The notes: a model not told the origin generated them from the letters alone. A stretch of DNA of 64,000 nucleotides from Martinezella lusitana (GCF_014207095.1 NZ_JACHBG010000015.1:1-64000), one strand, 5' to 3'; shown: positions 46,178 to 55,074, counted from the first letter of the stretch. Translations and numbers: made by a program.

Positions 46178-46519
46178 GTGGGCAGGTTGGCCTCGCATCT
46201 TTCGATTGACGCCGACGCCGCGTCTGCCGTAAACCTCACCTGTCGAAAATGGCTGGCTTGGTCTCGGTAGGCCCAGGCCCTTCTCCCTGGGAGAAGCTCT
46301 GTTCCACGCCTACAGCGCCGCGCGTCACTTGTGACGCGCAAAGGTCGCTGTAGGACTTTAGGTCTGCTGCATAATTTGTTCCTAGATCGATCCCGATCTA
46401 GGGAATTATGCAGTGCGTGAGATACCCCGACGGTCCCCGCGCCCCGTGCGCGTTCCGGGTCTGTTGGGCAGCCATATGACAAAGCTCCTTCAGCAGACCT
46501 TTTTCGAAGGAGTTGTTTC
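46178..46519. other. 342-base intergenic region with a mosaic repeat
   Basis: This region is non-coding. It includes the 105-base two-palindrome element at 46309-46413. Reading frames here arise from the repeat and were not accepted. The next gene has a strong GAAGGAG site just before its ATG. Confidence 0.6.
46309..46413. repeat. RIME1-like intergenic mosaic element
   Basis: Two large palindromes stand side by side. The first pairs CCTACAGCG (46309-46317) with CGCTGTAGG (46346-46354) and has an inner GCGTCAC/GTGACGC stem. The second pairs CTGCATAATT (46367-46376) with AATTATGCAG (46404-46413) and has an inner CCTAGATCG/CGATCTAGG stem. The size and the two-palindrome plan match the Rhizobium-specific intergenic mosaic element. 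The name is from memory, not from a search. Confidence 0.7.
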
Positions 46520-47482
46520 ATGTCTGCTATCGATAAATCCCAACCCATCCTCATCTATCTCGCCGGTGGCGTGCAGGGTGGCGCCGTCGTTCGCGCCGCG
46601 CTTCGCCGGGGCTTTAAGGTGAGAGCGCTCGTTCGGGATCGCAAACGCGTCCCGGCGCTCTCGGCCATTGGCGTCGAACTTGTCGAAGGGGATCTTCGCG
46701 ATCCCGCCTCGCTTCGCGCCGCTGGCGCCGGCATCGCCCATGCCGTGATGCAAATTCCCATCGGATCGCAGGACGACATGCGCATCCAGGCCGAGAATGC
46801 GGTATCGGCGTCGATCGCATGCGGCCTGAAATCAGTTGTCCTGAAGCTCGCAAGCGCCAGCCGTTCGGCGCCTTGCGAGGAACCGAGCTTTGTCGCCAAT
46901 GCGATGATCGAGGATATTGTCCGCCGATCAGGCTTGCCCTTCTGCATCGTGCGTCCCACCATGTATCTCGACAATCTGCTGAAACCATCCGCCCGGAAAG
47001 ATATCGTCGAGGAGGGTGTTTTCGCGCCACCGATGGCGGAATCCCAGCGCATTGCCTGGACTTCGGTCGACGATTGCGCCCGCGCGGCCATGACCCTGCT
47101 CGCACACGGCATCCATTCCGGCGATTATCGCATCGCCGGACCAGACAGCGTGACAGGCAAGGAGCTGGCATCGCGGATGAGCCTATGGTTGGGGCGCCAG
47201 ATCACCTATCGCGCCCAGCCGCTCGATGAATTCGAGAGAGATGTGGATGCCGCAATGGGACCCGGAACGGGGCGTCGCGTCGCGTCCAAGTTCCGCTTCT
47301 TCGCATCTAATCCGGAGGAAGCGAATGCCATACTATCGCGGCCGTTCGAAGCGGGATCCGAGCTCAAGGATTTCCGGCCGACCGGCATAGAGGAATGGGT
47401 TCGCCAACATCGAAAAGCCTTCTTTGAAGGCAGTGCATCGAGCGCTGGCGATCATGGAGCAATTCCGAGGAAAACTGCCTAG
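46520..47482 (+). CDS. NmrA-like NAD(P)-binding protein, 320 aa
   Basis: An atypical Rossmann protein with the N-terminal nucleotide-binding stretch I-L-I-Y-L-A-G-G-V-Q-G-G-A-V and the pattern L-V-R-D-R-K-R-V of NmrA/SDR-a members. The usual G-x-x-G-x-x-G is altered to G-G-V-Q-G-G. It may be an oxidoreductase or a redox-sensing regulator. A GAAGGAG site supports the start. It converges on the AttM-like lactonase gene. Confidence 0.8.
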   Translation: MSAIDKSQPILIYLAGGVQGGAVVRAALRRGFKVRALVRDRKRVPALSAIGVELVEGDLRDPASLRAAGAGIAHAVMQIPIGSQDDMRIQAENAVSASIACGLKSVVLKLASASRSAPCEEPSFVANAMIEDIVRRSGLPFCIVRPTMYLDNLLKPSARKDIVEEGVFAPPMAESQRIAWTSVDDCARAAMTLLAHGIHSGDYRIAGPDSVTGKELASRMSLWLGRQITYRAQPLDEFERDVDAAMGPGTGRRVASKFRFFASNPEEANAILSRPFEAGSELKDFRPTGIEEWVRQHRKAFFEGSASSAGDHGAIPRKTA

Positions 47483-47547
47483 CGTCTTTTCCTCCGAACT
47501 GGCGGGAGAAACAAAAAGCCTTCGCCGCCGCCCTAATGGCACATGCG

Positions 47548-48339
47548 TCAGTCATAATAGGCTGGCGCATGCCTGAATTGCGGCCAGGCTTCGGGATCAT
47601 GACCCGTAACGATCATGGCGCCTGACTGCTCGGCCAGCACGCGAAGCTTTTGAACCGAGCGTACCGTCTCCACGGTGGACGTAAGGAAACCGGGAAGGGC
47701 CCTCTCGTTCCAATGATCCAGCGTGTAGGCGGCATCGACGGTCAACAGAATTGCCCCCGATTTCGGCAGGCGCAGCAGGAAGGACTGGTGGCCAACGCTA
47801 TGGCCCGGCGTGAAAATCATCCTGAGCGTGCCATCGTCATAGAGGTCGTAGCCATCCGTGACGCTGCCCTCCAGGAATTGCCATTTCAGACCCGGACGGT
47901 CGAAATCGCGGCGGACATAGGCGCCGGCGGCAAACCAATCGGGCGCAAAGGCATATTCATACTCCCGACGCTGAACGATGTGGGTCGCATTGGGGAAACG
48001 GCCGATGGCTCCGGTGTGGTCCGAATGCAGATGAGACAGAACGACGAAGCGAACATCGTCAGGCGAAAGGCCGAGCCTCGCCAGTTGCACAACGCATCCC
48101 TGTTCCTCGGTCATAAAAGGCTGGTAGCTATCGACGCCATCGCCCCAATAGACACGCGGATCGGCCAAGCCTTCAACAGCGAGGCCGCCGTCGATGATGA
48201 CGTTACCCTTGGGATGGGTGAGCAGAAACCAGGGCACCGGTATTTCATAATCGGCGCCAACACCCTCGCCCATCCTGATGTCATGGACTTTGCATTTCTG
48301 AGTGCCGGACTGAAACATATATAGCCTGATCTCGCTCAT
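47548..48339 (-). CDS. attM: AttM/AiiB-type N-acyl-homoserine lactonase, 263 aa
   Basis: A metallo-beta-lactamase fold lactonase with the motif H103-x-H105-x-D107-H108 (S-H-L-H-S-D-H-T-G), H180 and D202 as further metal ligands. The stretch G-R-F-P-N-A-T-H-I-V-Q-R and the C-terminal D-A-A-Y-T-L-D-H-W agree closely with the Agrobacterium AttM/BlcC family as I remember it. Such enzymes open gamma-butyrolactone and AHL rings. The usual partner dehydrogenases of the att/blc operon are absent. ATG 48339 (M-S-E-I-R-L-Y) is the natural start; the frame upstream to 48408 is a spurious extension. Confidence 0.87.
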   Translation of the reverse strand: MSEIRLYMFQSGTQKCKVHDIRMGEGVGADYEIPVPWFLLTHPKGNVIIDGGLAVEGLADPRVYWGDGVDSYQPFMTEEQGCVVQLARLGLSPDDVRFVVLSHLHSDHTGAIGRFPNATHIVQRREYEYAFAPDWFAAGAYVRRDFDRPGLKWQFLEGSVTDGYDLYDDGTLRMIFTPGHSVGHQSFLLRLPKSGAILLTVDAAYTLDHWNERALPGFLTSTVETVRSVQKLRVLAEQSGAMIVTGHDPEAWPQFRHAPAYYD

Positions 48340-48432
48340 CACCCTGCCTGCCGTTCGAAGATGCCGTTGGTGTCGCCCCCTTGTTTCGACGATCGGCATG
48401 CCGGCCACTAGGCGGCATCGTCCACTTACATT

Positions 48433-48449
48433 TATCGGCTGAGCCGATA
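48433..48449. promoter_or_regulatory. LysR-type palindrome TCGGC-N3-GCCGA
   Basis: TATCGGC (48433-48439) and GCCGATA (48443-48449) form a perfect palindrome, with T-N11-A spacing between 48435 and 48447. It lies 10 bases before the LysR start and between the divergent genes. Autoregulation is likely. Confidence 0.6.
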
Positions 48450-48459
48450 TATTGTCGGC

Positions 48460-49353
48460 ATGGATCTATTGGTGGCAATGCGCGTCTATGTCAGGGTGGT
48501 GGAACGCGGTAGCATGTCGGCCGCCGCCCGCGACCTCGGCATGGGGCAACCCGCCGTCAGCGAGCGCATTGATCGGCTGGAGCAATATCTGGGCGCACGG
48601 CTGCTGCTGCGAAACACACGCAAGCTCTCCGTTACCGATACCGGCTTCGCCTTCTACGAACGGAGCAAACAGGTTCTCGACGCCGCGAGCGATGCTCTGG
48701 CCGTTACGAATGGCGACCAGCCGTTGCGCGGTACGCTCAGGATCGCCGCGCCGCACGGCGTCGGCGAGGTCATGTTGCCGTCAATCCTGCTGCGGATGCG
48801 CGAACGCCACCCTGAGCTCAAGATCGATCTGGTGCTCAACGACAGGATCGTCGATCCCGTGACCGAGGGCGTCGACATCTCGCTGCGTCTCGGCGATCTT
48901 GGAGAAGGCAATTTCATTGCTCGTAAGCTTGGCCATGTCGGTCGCGTGCTGGTGGCGTCGCCGGGCTATCTCGAGCGGCGTGGTGCGCCCGCAAGCCCTG
49001 GCGAACTCGTCGACCATCCCTTTCTTCGAGTTTCCGTCCTCTTCAACGGCGCGCGACTTCCTCTGATTTCCGCGGATCGGCAAGAAGAACTCGCCGCCAT
49101 CAACATCGTCCTCAGCACAAGCCACTGGCGGCCGCTGCATGGCTTGCTGCTGGATGGCGCTGGCATCGGCGTCTTGCAGCAGCCCGTTTGCACTGAGGAT
49201 CTTGCGAGCGGCAAACTGATACCGCTGCTGCCTGGATTTGCCGTGCCGGGGTTCGATCTGCATGCGCTCTACCCGGCGGCGAGGCCGGTGGCGCCGCGAA
49301 TCCGAACGATCCTGTCTCTGCTGGAAGAAGAGCTGCCTGCGCTCCTGACTTAA
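48460..49353 (+). CDS. LysR family regulator next to the lactonase, 297 aa
   Basis: It has the LysR DNA-binding start M-D-L-L-V-A-M-R-V-Y-V-R-V-V-E-R-G-S-M-S-A-A-A-R-D-L and G-Q-P-A-V-S-E-R-I-D-R-L-E, then a ligand-binding domain. It is divergent from the AttM-like lactonase, 120 bases away, so a lactone or AHL-like compound may be the inducer; this is inferred. Its end overlaps the APH-family gene by four bases on the other strand. Confidence 0.9.
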   Translation: MDLLVAMRVYVRVVERGSMSAAARDLGMGQPAVSERIDRLEQYLGARLLLRNTRKLSVTDTGFAFYERSKQVLDAASDALAVTNGDQPLRGTLRIAAPHGVGEVMLPSILLRMRERHPELKIDLVLNDRIVDPVTEGVDISLRLGDLGEGNFIARKLGHVGRVLVASPGYLERRGAPASPGELVDHPFLRVSVLFNGARLPLISADRQEELAAINIVLSTSHWRPLHGLLLDGAGIGVLQQPVCTEDLASGKLIPLLPGFAVPGFDLHALYPAARPVAPRIRTILSLLEEELPALLT

Positions 49354-50255
49354 ACCGGAAGATCGGCGGCCAGAGCCTCACATCTCGCCATCGCCCAGCG
49401 AAGATCCTCTTCGCTTCCGGCTTTAGCCGCTTCATGGATCTGTTGCAGGCCAATCCGCAGCTGATAGCAACGCAACACCACCGGATCGCCCATCGCTTGC
49501 GGTTCGCACTCCAAGAAATAACGCGCCTGCGCCTCCATGCAGGCGAGCCAGGGACGCCAGAAGAAGATGTTGGCGACATCATAGAGCGGATCACCAAAGA
49601 GCGCTTCGCTCCAGTCGATGACGCCGGTGATGCTCACACCGTCGGTCAACACGTTGTTCGATCCGAAGTCTCCATGCACGAGGCAACGGAATTCGGGACA
49701 TTGCGGTACGAAATCCATGAAGAGAGACAGATGCCGCTCCAGCCAAGGTCCGCCTACTGATGTTTCGACGCTTTTCCAGTCGTAGTGCTGCCCAAGCGAA
49801 ATCGACGCCAGAAAGTCACGCCAACTCGAATGCTCTGCATTCCCTCGCGCATCGAAACGGCCGTATCCCCGCGTTTCATGAAGCGGCGATTGCGCGATTG
49901 TCCGCAAGACGCCTGCGACCGAGCCGATGACGTCAGGCAAAGCAGCCGTCGGCAGATCCTGTAAGGTAACGCCCGCCGCACGTCTGGACACGCAATAGGA
50001 AAATGGCCCGACCGCGCCGATGGACAGGACTTCAGGAATAGGCAGTTCCGAGGTTGCAAAATGCTTTTGGCAGAAGGCATCCTTCTGAAAGTCGTCAGCC
50101 ACATTATTGATCCGAAGAATAAGGTCCTCATCGCCGAGGCGAATGCCGAAGACCTGTGACTCCTCGCCCTCGGAGACGGTGCTCCACTGCGAGACCGGGC
50201 CAAGATCGCGCTCTACGGCCTCTGCAATGGTCTTGCGCAGCAGTGTCGGCTTCAT
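49350..50255 (-). CDS. APH family kinase similar to hygromycin B phosphotransferase, 301 aa
   Basis: An aminoglycoside-phosphotransferase fold with the catalytic loop L-V-H-G-D-F-G-S-N-N-V-L-T (D196, N201) and the metal-binding D214 in V-I-D-W-S-E. The middle and C-terminal parts, such as S-E-G-E-E-S, the L-P-I-P-E-V-L and R-R-A-A-G-V-T-L-Q-D-L-P runs and N-I-F-F-W-R-P-W-L-A-C-M-E, agree with APH(4)-Ia as I remember it. The protein is shorter (301 versus about 341). Whether it acts on hygromycin or another substrate cannot be told from sequence. It lies between two regulator-linked modules. Confidence 0.8.
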   Translation of the reverse strand: MKPTLLRKTIAEAVERDLGPVSQWSTVSEGEESQVFGIRLGDEDLILRINNVADDFQKDAFCQKHFATSELPIPEVLSIGAVGPFSYCVSRRAAGVTLQDLPTAALPDVIGSVAGVLRTIAQSPLHETRGYGRFDARGNAEHSSWRDFLASISLGQHYDWKSVETSVGGPWLERHLSLFMDFVPQCPEFRCLVHGDFGSNNVLTDGVSITGVIDWSEALFGDPLYDVANIFFWRPWLACMEAQARYFLECEPQAMGDPVVLRCYQLRIGLQQIHEAAKAGSEEDLRWAMARCEALAADLPV

Positions 50256-50325
50256 CGGCTCTCCTCATCGTGCCCAGGGGAATGCAGCAACCGCGAGAGC
50301 ATCGGGATCGCCGCATCGCCGACCG

Positions 50326-51648
50326 CTATATATCATTTCCGCCGATCTTTTGCGTCGCGATGGCCGGCGTCGCCCGCAGGGTCAGCGCCCAGAAAAGAAG
50401 GGTTGCCAGGCTGATGGCGGCGCCAGAGAGGCAGACACCAGTCCATCCCGCATGGGCGTAGATGATGGTCGACGTCGAGGAGCCGATGGCGCTGCCGATC
50501 GAATAGAACACCATATAGGCTGCGGTGAGACGGTTTTGCGCTTCCGGCCTGACGCGATAGATCATACCCTGATTGGCGACATGCGTTGCCTGCAGGCCGA
50601 AATCGATGACGAGGACGCCAATAACAAGCCAGAGGATCGAATGGTCCAGCATCGAGATCGGTAGCCAGGCAAATAACATCAATGCAAGCGCGATGCCGGT
50701 GACGCGTTGACCATGACCGCGATCGGTCCAGCGCCCTGCCCGGACGGCTCCGAGCGCGCCCGCCGCGCCCGCAAGGCCGAACAGGCCGACTTCCGTATGC
50801 GACATGGAGTGAGGCGGTGCGGTCAGCGGCAAGACAAGCGGCGCCAGCAGCGTGGTAATATTGGCGAAGATCAGCATGGCGATAACGGCGCGGATGCGTA
50901 AAACGGGTTCTTCGACCAGCAGCGTCGCCAGAGAGCGGATGAGGCCAAGATAGGAAAGGCTCGATTTCGGCTTCTCCTGCCGCGGCAAGGCACGCCACAA
51001 CAGGAATGCGATCACCAGCGTCAGCAATGCCGAGACAATATAGACCGTCCGCCAGCCGGAGAGGTCGGTGAGCGTTCCGGCAACGCTTCGCGCCAGAAGA
51101 ATGCCAAGCACGATGCCACTGGTGACCATGCCAACGATGTGACCACGCTCGGAGGGATGCGCAAGGCTCGCGGCATACGCGATCAGCGCCTGCGTTACCA
51201 CGGCCAGGAAGCCGACAGCCGCCATGGAAACCAGCAGCATCGTCGCATTGCTGGAAACGCTGACGCAGACGAGGGCAACCACGGTCAGCATCGACTGCAC
51301 GACGATCAGCTTGCGCCGATCGACGAGGTCGCCGAGCGGCACAAGCAGGATCAGGCCCAGCCCGTAACCAAGCTGCGTTGCGCCGACGATGAGACCGGCG
51401 ACGGTACGCGAGAGCTGGAGATCGTCTGCCATGACATCGAGAAGCGGGTGGGCGAAATAGGCATTGGCAACCGCCAGGCCGCTGGCAACAGCGAATAAGA
51501 GGATGGTCAGGCGCGTCAGCGGCGCGATGCCTGCAATGTCCGCAAAAGACGCCTCGGTTTGGCCTTTGGAGGCGGTCGCCTGAGCGGAATCGAGACGCAC
51601 AATATCGTTCGCGCCGCCCGCAGGCGGCACGTCTTGCCTGATTGTCAT
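50326..51648 (-). CDS. MFS transporter, 440 aa
   Basis: A major-facilitator efflux protein with about 12 helices. The motif A-like loop G-L-I-L-L-V-P-L-G-D-L-V-D-R-R lies between helices 2 and 3. The ATG 51648 is preceded by GGGAG six bases away; the longer frame to 51723 runs through the operators. The gene is divergent from an HxlR-type regulator, so it is probably a regulated efflux pump. Substrate unknown. Confidence 0.87.
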   Translation of the reverse strand: MTIRQDVPPAGGANDIVRLDSAQATASKGQTEASFADIAGIAPLTRLTILLFAVASGLAVANAYFAHPLLDVMADDLQLSRTVAGLIVGATQLGYGLGLILLVPLGDLVDRRKLIVVQSMLTVVALVCVSVSSNATMLLVSMAAVGFLAVVTQALIAYAASLAHPSERGHIVGMVTSGIVLGILLARSVAGTLTDLSGWRTVYIVSALLTLVIAFLLWRALPRQEKPKSSLSYLGLIRSLATLLVEEPVLRIRAVIAMLIFANITTLLAPLVLPLTAPPHSMSHTEVGLFGLAGAAGALGAVRAGRWTDRGHGQRVTGIALALMLFAWLPISMLDHSILWLVIGVLVIDFGLQATHVANQGMIYRVRPEAQNRLTAAYMVFYSIGSAIGSSTSTIIYAHAGWTGVCLSGAAISLATLLFWALTLRATPAIATQKIGGNDI

Positions 51649-51665
51649 TGCAAACTCCCGTATTT

Positions 51666-51723
51666 TTGGTTTAATAACGAAACCAAACATCGAATAACAG
51701 CGTTGGTTTAATAATGCAACCAA
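51666..51723. promoter_or_regulatory. Two tandem palindromes between MFS and HxlR genes
   Basis: The sites at 51666-51686 and 51703-51723 share TTGGTTTAATAA and a C-A-A-C-C-A-A or A-A-A-C-C-A-A right arm. Each is a TTGGTT/AACCAA palindrome, and their starts are 37 bases apart. This is a double operator for the divergent HxlR-type regulator. Confidence 0.75.
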
Positions 51724-51756
51724 TCTTGCGTGCGAAACGCGTAGAAGGCTAAGGGA

Positions 51757-52209
51757 ATGGTGGCGCGAAAAAGCCTCAAAGGCGATTACTGCCCGAGCGC
51801 GCGCTCACTGGATGTAATCGGCGACTGGTGGTCGCTGCTGATCGTGCGCGATGCCTTCGACGGGCTGACGCGCTTCGGCGAATTTCAAAAAAGCCTCGGC
51901 ATTGCCAAGAACATCCTCACCGAGCGCCTGAAGACTCTGGTGGCGAGCGGTATCCTGGAGCTTGTTCCGACAAGCGAAGGTGGCGCGCGCATGGAATATC
52001 GGCTGACAGCGATGGGAAAGGATCTCTTCCCGGTCATGGTGGCGCTGCGCCAGTTCGGCGAGCGCCATCTTTTTGAACCGGCGGAAGACCATTCGCTGCT
52101 GGTGGATCGTGCAAGCAGACAGCCCGTGCACCTCGACATCAGGGCACAGGACGGCCGGCTGATTGGCCCCGACGAAACGGTTATCGTGAGAATACCGGAC
52201 GAAAAATAA
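51757..52209 (+). CDS. HxlR family regulator, 150 aa
   Basis: A winged-helix regulator with the HxlR signature: C-P-S-A-R-S-L-D-V-I-G-D-W-W-S-L-L-I-V-R-D-A-F and R-F-G-E-F-Q-K-S-L-G-I-A-K-N-I-L-T-E-R-L. C12 may serve as a redox or thiol sensor, as in related proteins. It is divergent from the MFS gene with two palindromes between them, so it probably controls the pump and itself. Confidence 0.9.
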   Translation: MVARKSLKGDYCPSARSLDVIGDWWSLLIVRDAFDGLTRFGEFQKSLGIAKNILTERLKTLVASGILELVPTSEGGARMEYRLTAMGKDLFPVMVALRQFGERHLFEPAEDHSLLVDRASRQPVHLDIRAQDGRLIGPDETVIVRIPDEK

Positions 52210-52238
52210 GAGGGCGCGAGCGCCCTCCGAAGCCAGTC

Positions 52239-53120
52239 TTAAAACACGAGCGAGCGGTGCAATTGCGCGCCCGCCCAGGCGCCATCGCCAACCGCCAGCG
52301 TTACCGAATGCGGGATGCGCGCGGCATCGCCACAGGCAAAAGCGCCAGGAATGGTGCTTTCCTTCGTGGCATCGGTCTGGATCTGCGTTCCGAATAGCGT
52401 GGCCTCGATGCTGCAGCCAAGATGTTCGGCAATCGGGCTGGCCGGCGCAACCTTCGACGCGGTAAAGAGCCCGGCAAATTGCAGCAGGCGACCATCGGTC
52501 AACCGCACATCCGCCTTTCCTTCCAACCTCATGACCGGGGTTTCCTCGATCGTTACGCCACGAGCGGCGAGATCGGCGCGCTGCGCCTCATCCGGCAGGA
52601 AAGCGCCGTTTAGGAACAACGTCACCTCTCCCCATTCCGGCAATAGCTGCGCCTGATGCAGCGACATGGGGCCGGTGGCAATGCAGCCGATGCGGCCCTG
52701 ATCAAGCTCGTAGCCATGGCAATAGGGGCAGTGGAAGACGCTCTTGCCCCAGCGTTCGCCGAGACCTTCGATGGCAGGAAGAGTATCGGACACGCCGGTC
52801 GCAAAGAGAAGCCGGCGGCCATCATGGCGCGCACCATCGGCGGTCGTGACAACAAAGGCATCCTTCTCGCCCTCAGCCCGCTCGGCATTGCCCTCGACCC
52901 AGGTCAGCGTCGGATAGGCCAGGAGCTGCTCGCGCGCCTTGCCGGCGATCTCTGCCGGATCGACCCCATCCTGGCCGAGAAAGCCGTGGGACTCTTCAGC
53001 GAAGCGATTGCGGCGCTTGCCGGCATCGATGACCAGCACCTTGCGGCGGGCACGGAGAAGCTGGAGGGCGGCCGCCATTCCGGCGTAGCTGCCCCCAATG
53101 ACGATGACGTCGTGTCTCAT
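52239..53120 (-). CDS. FAD-dependent oxidoreductase, thioredoxin-reductase-like, 293 aa
   Basis: It has a FAD-binding G-G-S-Y-A-G at the N-terminus, a C-P-Y-C redox pair in the middle and a C-terminal G-D-A-A-R motif that binds the flavin ribityl chain. It lacks the length of full thioredoxin reductases (about 320). The start ATG 53120 overlaps the Rrf2 stop as ATGA and has AAGGA seven bases upstream. It probably acts in thiol or quinone redox metabolism under Rrf2 control. Confidence 0.87.
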   Translation of the reverse strand: MRHDVIVIGGSYAGMAAALQLLRARRKVLVIDAGKRRNRFAEESHGFLGQDGVDPAEIAGKAREQLLAYPTLTWVEGNAERAEGEKDAFVVTTADGARHDGRRLLFATGVSDTLPAIEGLGERWGKSVFHCPYCHGYELDQGRIGCIATGPMSLHQAQLLPEWGEVTLFLNGAFLPDEAQRADLAARGVTIEETPVMRLEGKADVRLTDGRLLQFAGLFTASKVAPASPIAEHLGCSIEATLFGTQIQTDATKESTIPGAFACGDAARIPHSVTLAVGDGAWAGAQLHRSLVF

Positions 53121-53566
53121 GATATGGTCCTTCTTTCGCGCCACTCCGCATGGCGCCGCGCGAAGTCAGCGGCGAGATCGGCGAGAGTGACGGTTTCAAA
53201 ACGCTTGAGCAGCAGCGCCTCAGCCTCGGCAAAGGCGTCGTCGAGCACGGAGTTAACGGCCTGCTCCACAAGACATTCGGGCGTTTCGTTGCGATTACCT
53301 ATCGCAAAGACGGCAGGTTCGCCGAGCGCCTCGTGCAGCTGCCGCAGCGTTACCGAGCCGAGATCGGCGGCGATCGTCCAGCCGCCCGTATGCCCCTTGG
53401 CGGAGCGGACGATGCCGACCTCACGCAGAAGCCCCATGGTGCGGCGCACGACGACCGGATTGGTGTTCATGCATTGCGCCAGGGTCTCTGAGGTGACGGG
53501 ACCGCCCTGCTCGGCCATATGGAGAAGAGCGTGCAGGACGGAGGAAAGGCGACTGTCTCTTTTCAT
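53117..53566 (-). CDS. Rrf2 family regulator, 149 aa
   Basis: A winged-helix Rrf2-type protein: L-S-S-V-L-H-A-L-L-H-M-A-E-Q and L-L-R-E-V-G-I-V-R-S-A-K-G-H-T-G-G-W. It has only two cysteines (C32 and one near residue 98), not the three-Cys cluster-binding set of IscR, so it is nearer the YwnA-type thiol-responding members. It is coupled to the oxidoreductase downstream. Confidence 0.87.
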   Translation of the reverse strand: MKRDSRLSSVLHALLHMAEQGGPVTSETLAQCMNTNPVVVRRTMGLLREVGIVRSAKGHTGGWTIAADLGSVTLRQLHEALGEPAVFAIGNRNETPECLVEQAVNSVLDDAFAEAEALLLKRFETVTLADLAADFARRHAEWRERRTIS

Positions 53567-53661
53567 GCAACTTCAATTATTACGATTCGACGCGGCAATC
53601 AAGTGCCGAACCGCGAGAGAGATCGCCAGGCTGGGACGTCTCCACTTTTCCCGGAAATGCT

Positions 53662-54246
53662 CTAGATGCGCCCTTTGAAACGGACATCCCGCGCCGACGC
53701 GCAGATGCACACCTCATCGCCAAGCGACCATTCCGCTGCTCTCGCCGCCATTGCGGCCGGAACACCATCCGAGCCCGGCCCGGCGGGGACGTCATAAGTC
53801 GCATGCGCATCATGCGGCAGCAGCACGCCATAGCCGAGCTCCAGCGCGGCGCGCGTCGTCGCAGCGACGCACATTTCCGAAAGCACGCCGCAGATGGCGA
53901 GATCGTGTACGCCCGAGGCCTCGAGAATGTCGTCGAGATCAGTGTCCTCAAACCCGTCATCCCCGGCCTTTCTGAGCACTCTCTCGCCGGAAAGGGGCGG
54001 AAAGTGCAGCTGCCATCCAGGCTGAGACGGTTCGTCCACGGCGCCGGGCTCGCCGTCATTCTGCAGGAATATCACCGGCGCACCGGCGCTGCGGGCCTCA
54101 GTCAGCAGAACTGATATCATCGATAGCAGTACCTCGTGACCGGGCACGGCTTCGGCCCCTTGCACGAAGGCGCTCTGCACATCGACGACGACAAGCGCAT
54201 CGACCGGAGAAAGATGATCGCCAATCTCGTGCAGCTCTTCTTTCAT
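53662..54246 (-). CDS. Isochorismatase-like cysteine hydrolase, 194 aa
   Basis: The D-K-C triad of the family is present: D22 in V-V-V-D-V-Q-S-A-F, K93 in V-L-R-K-A-G-D and C126 in S-E-M-C-V-A-A-T. These enzymes hydrolyse small amides or vinyl ethers, for example nicotinamide or ureides; the substrate is not clear. The gene lies between an Rrf2 regulator and a TauE-like exporter, all on the minus strand, though without clear coupling. Confidence 0.87.
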   Translation of the reverse strand: MKEELHEIGDHLSPVDALVVVDVQSAFVQGAEAVPGHEVLLSMISVLLTEARSAGAPVIFLQNDGEPGAVDEPSQPGWQLHFPPLSGERVLRKAGDDGFEDTDLDDILEASGVHDLAICGVLSEMCVAATTRAALELGYGVLLPHDAHATYDVPAGPGSDGVPAAMAARAAEWSLGDEVCICASARDVRFKGRI

Positions 54247-54324
54247 CGATCAATCGCTCCGATGCCTGAGGAAAACTCCCCAGCATATGTGGCGGCATCG
54301 AACCTCTCACAATATGCGAGTGTC

Positions 54325-55074
54325 TTAGAGAAGCGCTTTGATGACCATTTCGACACCAAGCAACAAAAGGCAGACCAGAAACCAGCGGCGGAAGCTTGCC
54401 GGGCTGACGCGATTGCGGATGATCTGCCCCGCCCACATGCCCGCCAACGCCGGAATGATCGCAAGGGCCGACATTGCCAGATTGTCGATACGAAAGGCGC
54501 CGTGCCATGCAAGCGCACCAGCTAACGCTATCGTCGAAACCGTGAAAGAGAGGCCGAGCGCCTGAACCAGATCATCCTTCTCGAGGCCCAACGCCTGGAG
54601 ATAGGGAACCGCCGGCACGACAAAGACGCCCGTGGCGCCTGTCAGCAGGCCGGTCGCCAGGCCAATGACCGGCGACATCAACGGCTCCAGCTTGGCCGGT
54701 ACACGAAGCTGACGGGCGAAAAGCGCATGGGCGGCATAGAGGACGAGAGCCACGCCCAAAGCGCCCGTCGTTAGCTGCGAATTGCCGCTGGCAAGCAAGG
54801 ATGAGCCGGCGAAAGTGCCAGCCATCACTAAGGCTATCAGTAGCCAGAGCCGCAGCACAAGCTTGCCAAAACTCGGCCCTGCCAAGAGCTGCCAGACATT
54901 GGTCACGAAGGACGGCACGATCAGCAGGCCTGCAGCAGCGAGCGGCGAGATCAATGCGCCGAGCACGCCCATCGCCACGGTCGGCAACCCCATGCCGGTA
55001 ACGCCTTTGACGATGCCGGCGGCAAAGAAGGTGGCGAAGATCGCGGCAACAAGCCATGTCGAATGATCCATCAT
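54325..55074 (-). CDS. TauE/SafE family transporter, 249 aa
   Basis: A membrane protein of about eight helices with the family pattern F-F-A-A-G-I-V-K-G-V-T-G-M-G-L-P-T. Members export sulfite or sulfoacetate. GGAAGGGG lies just before ATG 55074; a second in-frame ATG at 55071 is equally good. It is divergent from a LysR regulator with a shared palindrome. Confidence 0.85.
   Translation of the reverse strand: MMDHSTWLVAAIFATFFAAGIVKGVTGMGLPTVAMGVLGALISPLAAAGLLIVPSFVTNVWQLLAGPSFGKLVLRLWLLIALVMAGTFAGSSLLASGNSQLTTGALGVALVLYAAHALFARQLRVPAKLEPLMSPVIGLATGLLTGATGVFVVPAVPYLQALGLEKDDLVQALGLSFTVSTIALAGALAWHGAFRIDNLAMSALAIIPALAGMWAGQIIRNRVSPASFRRWFLVCLLLLGVEMVIKALL

Noticed and set aside
46153..46554. 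133-codon minus-strand frame in the RIME-like region
   Set aside because: It is created by palindromic repeat sequence and overlaps the start of the NmrA-like gene.
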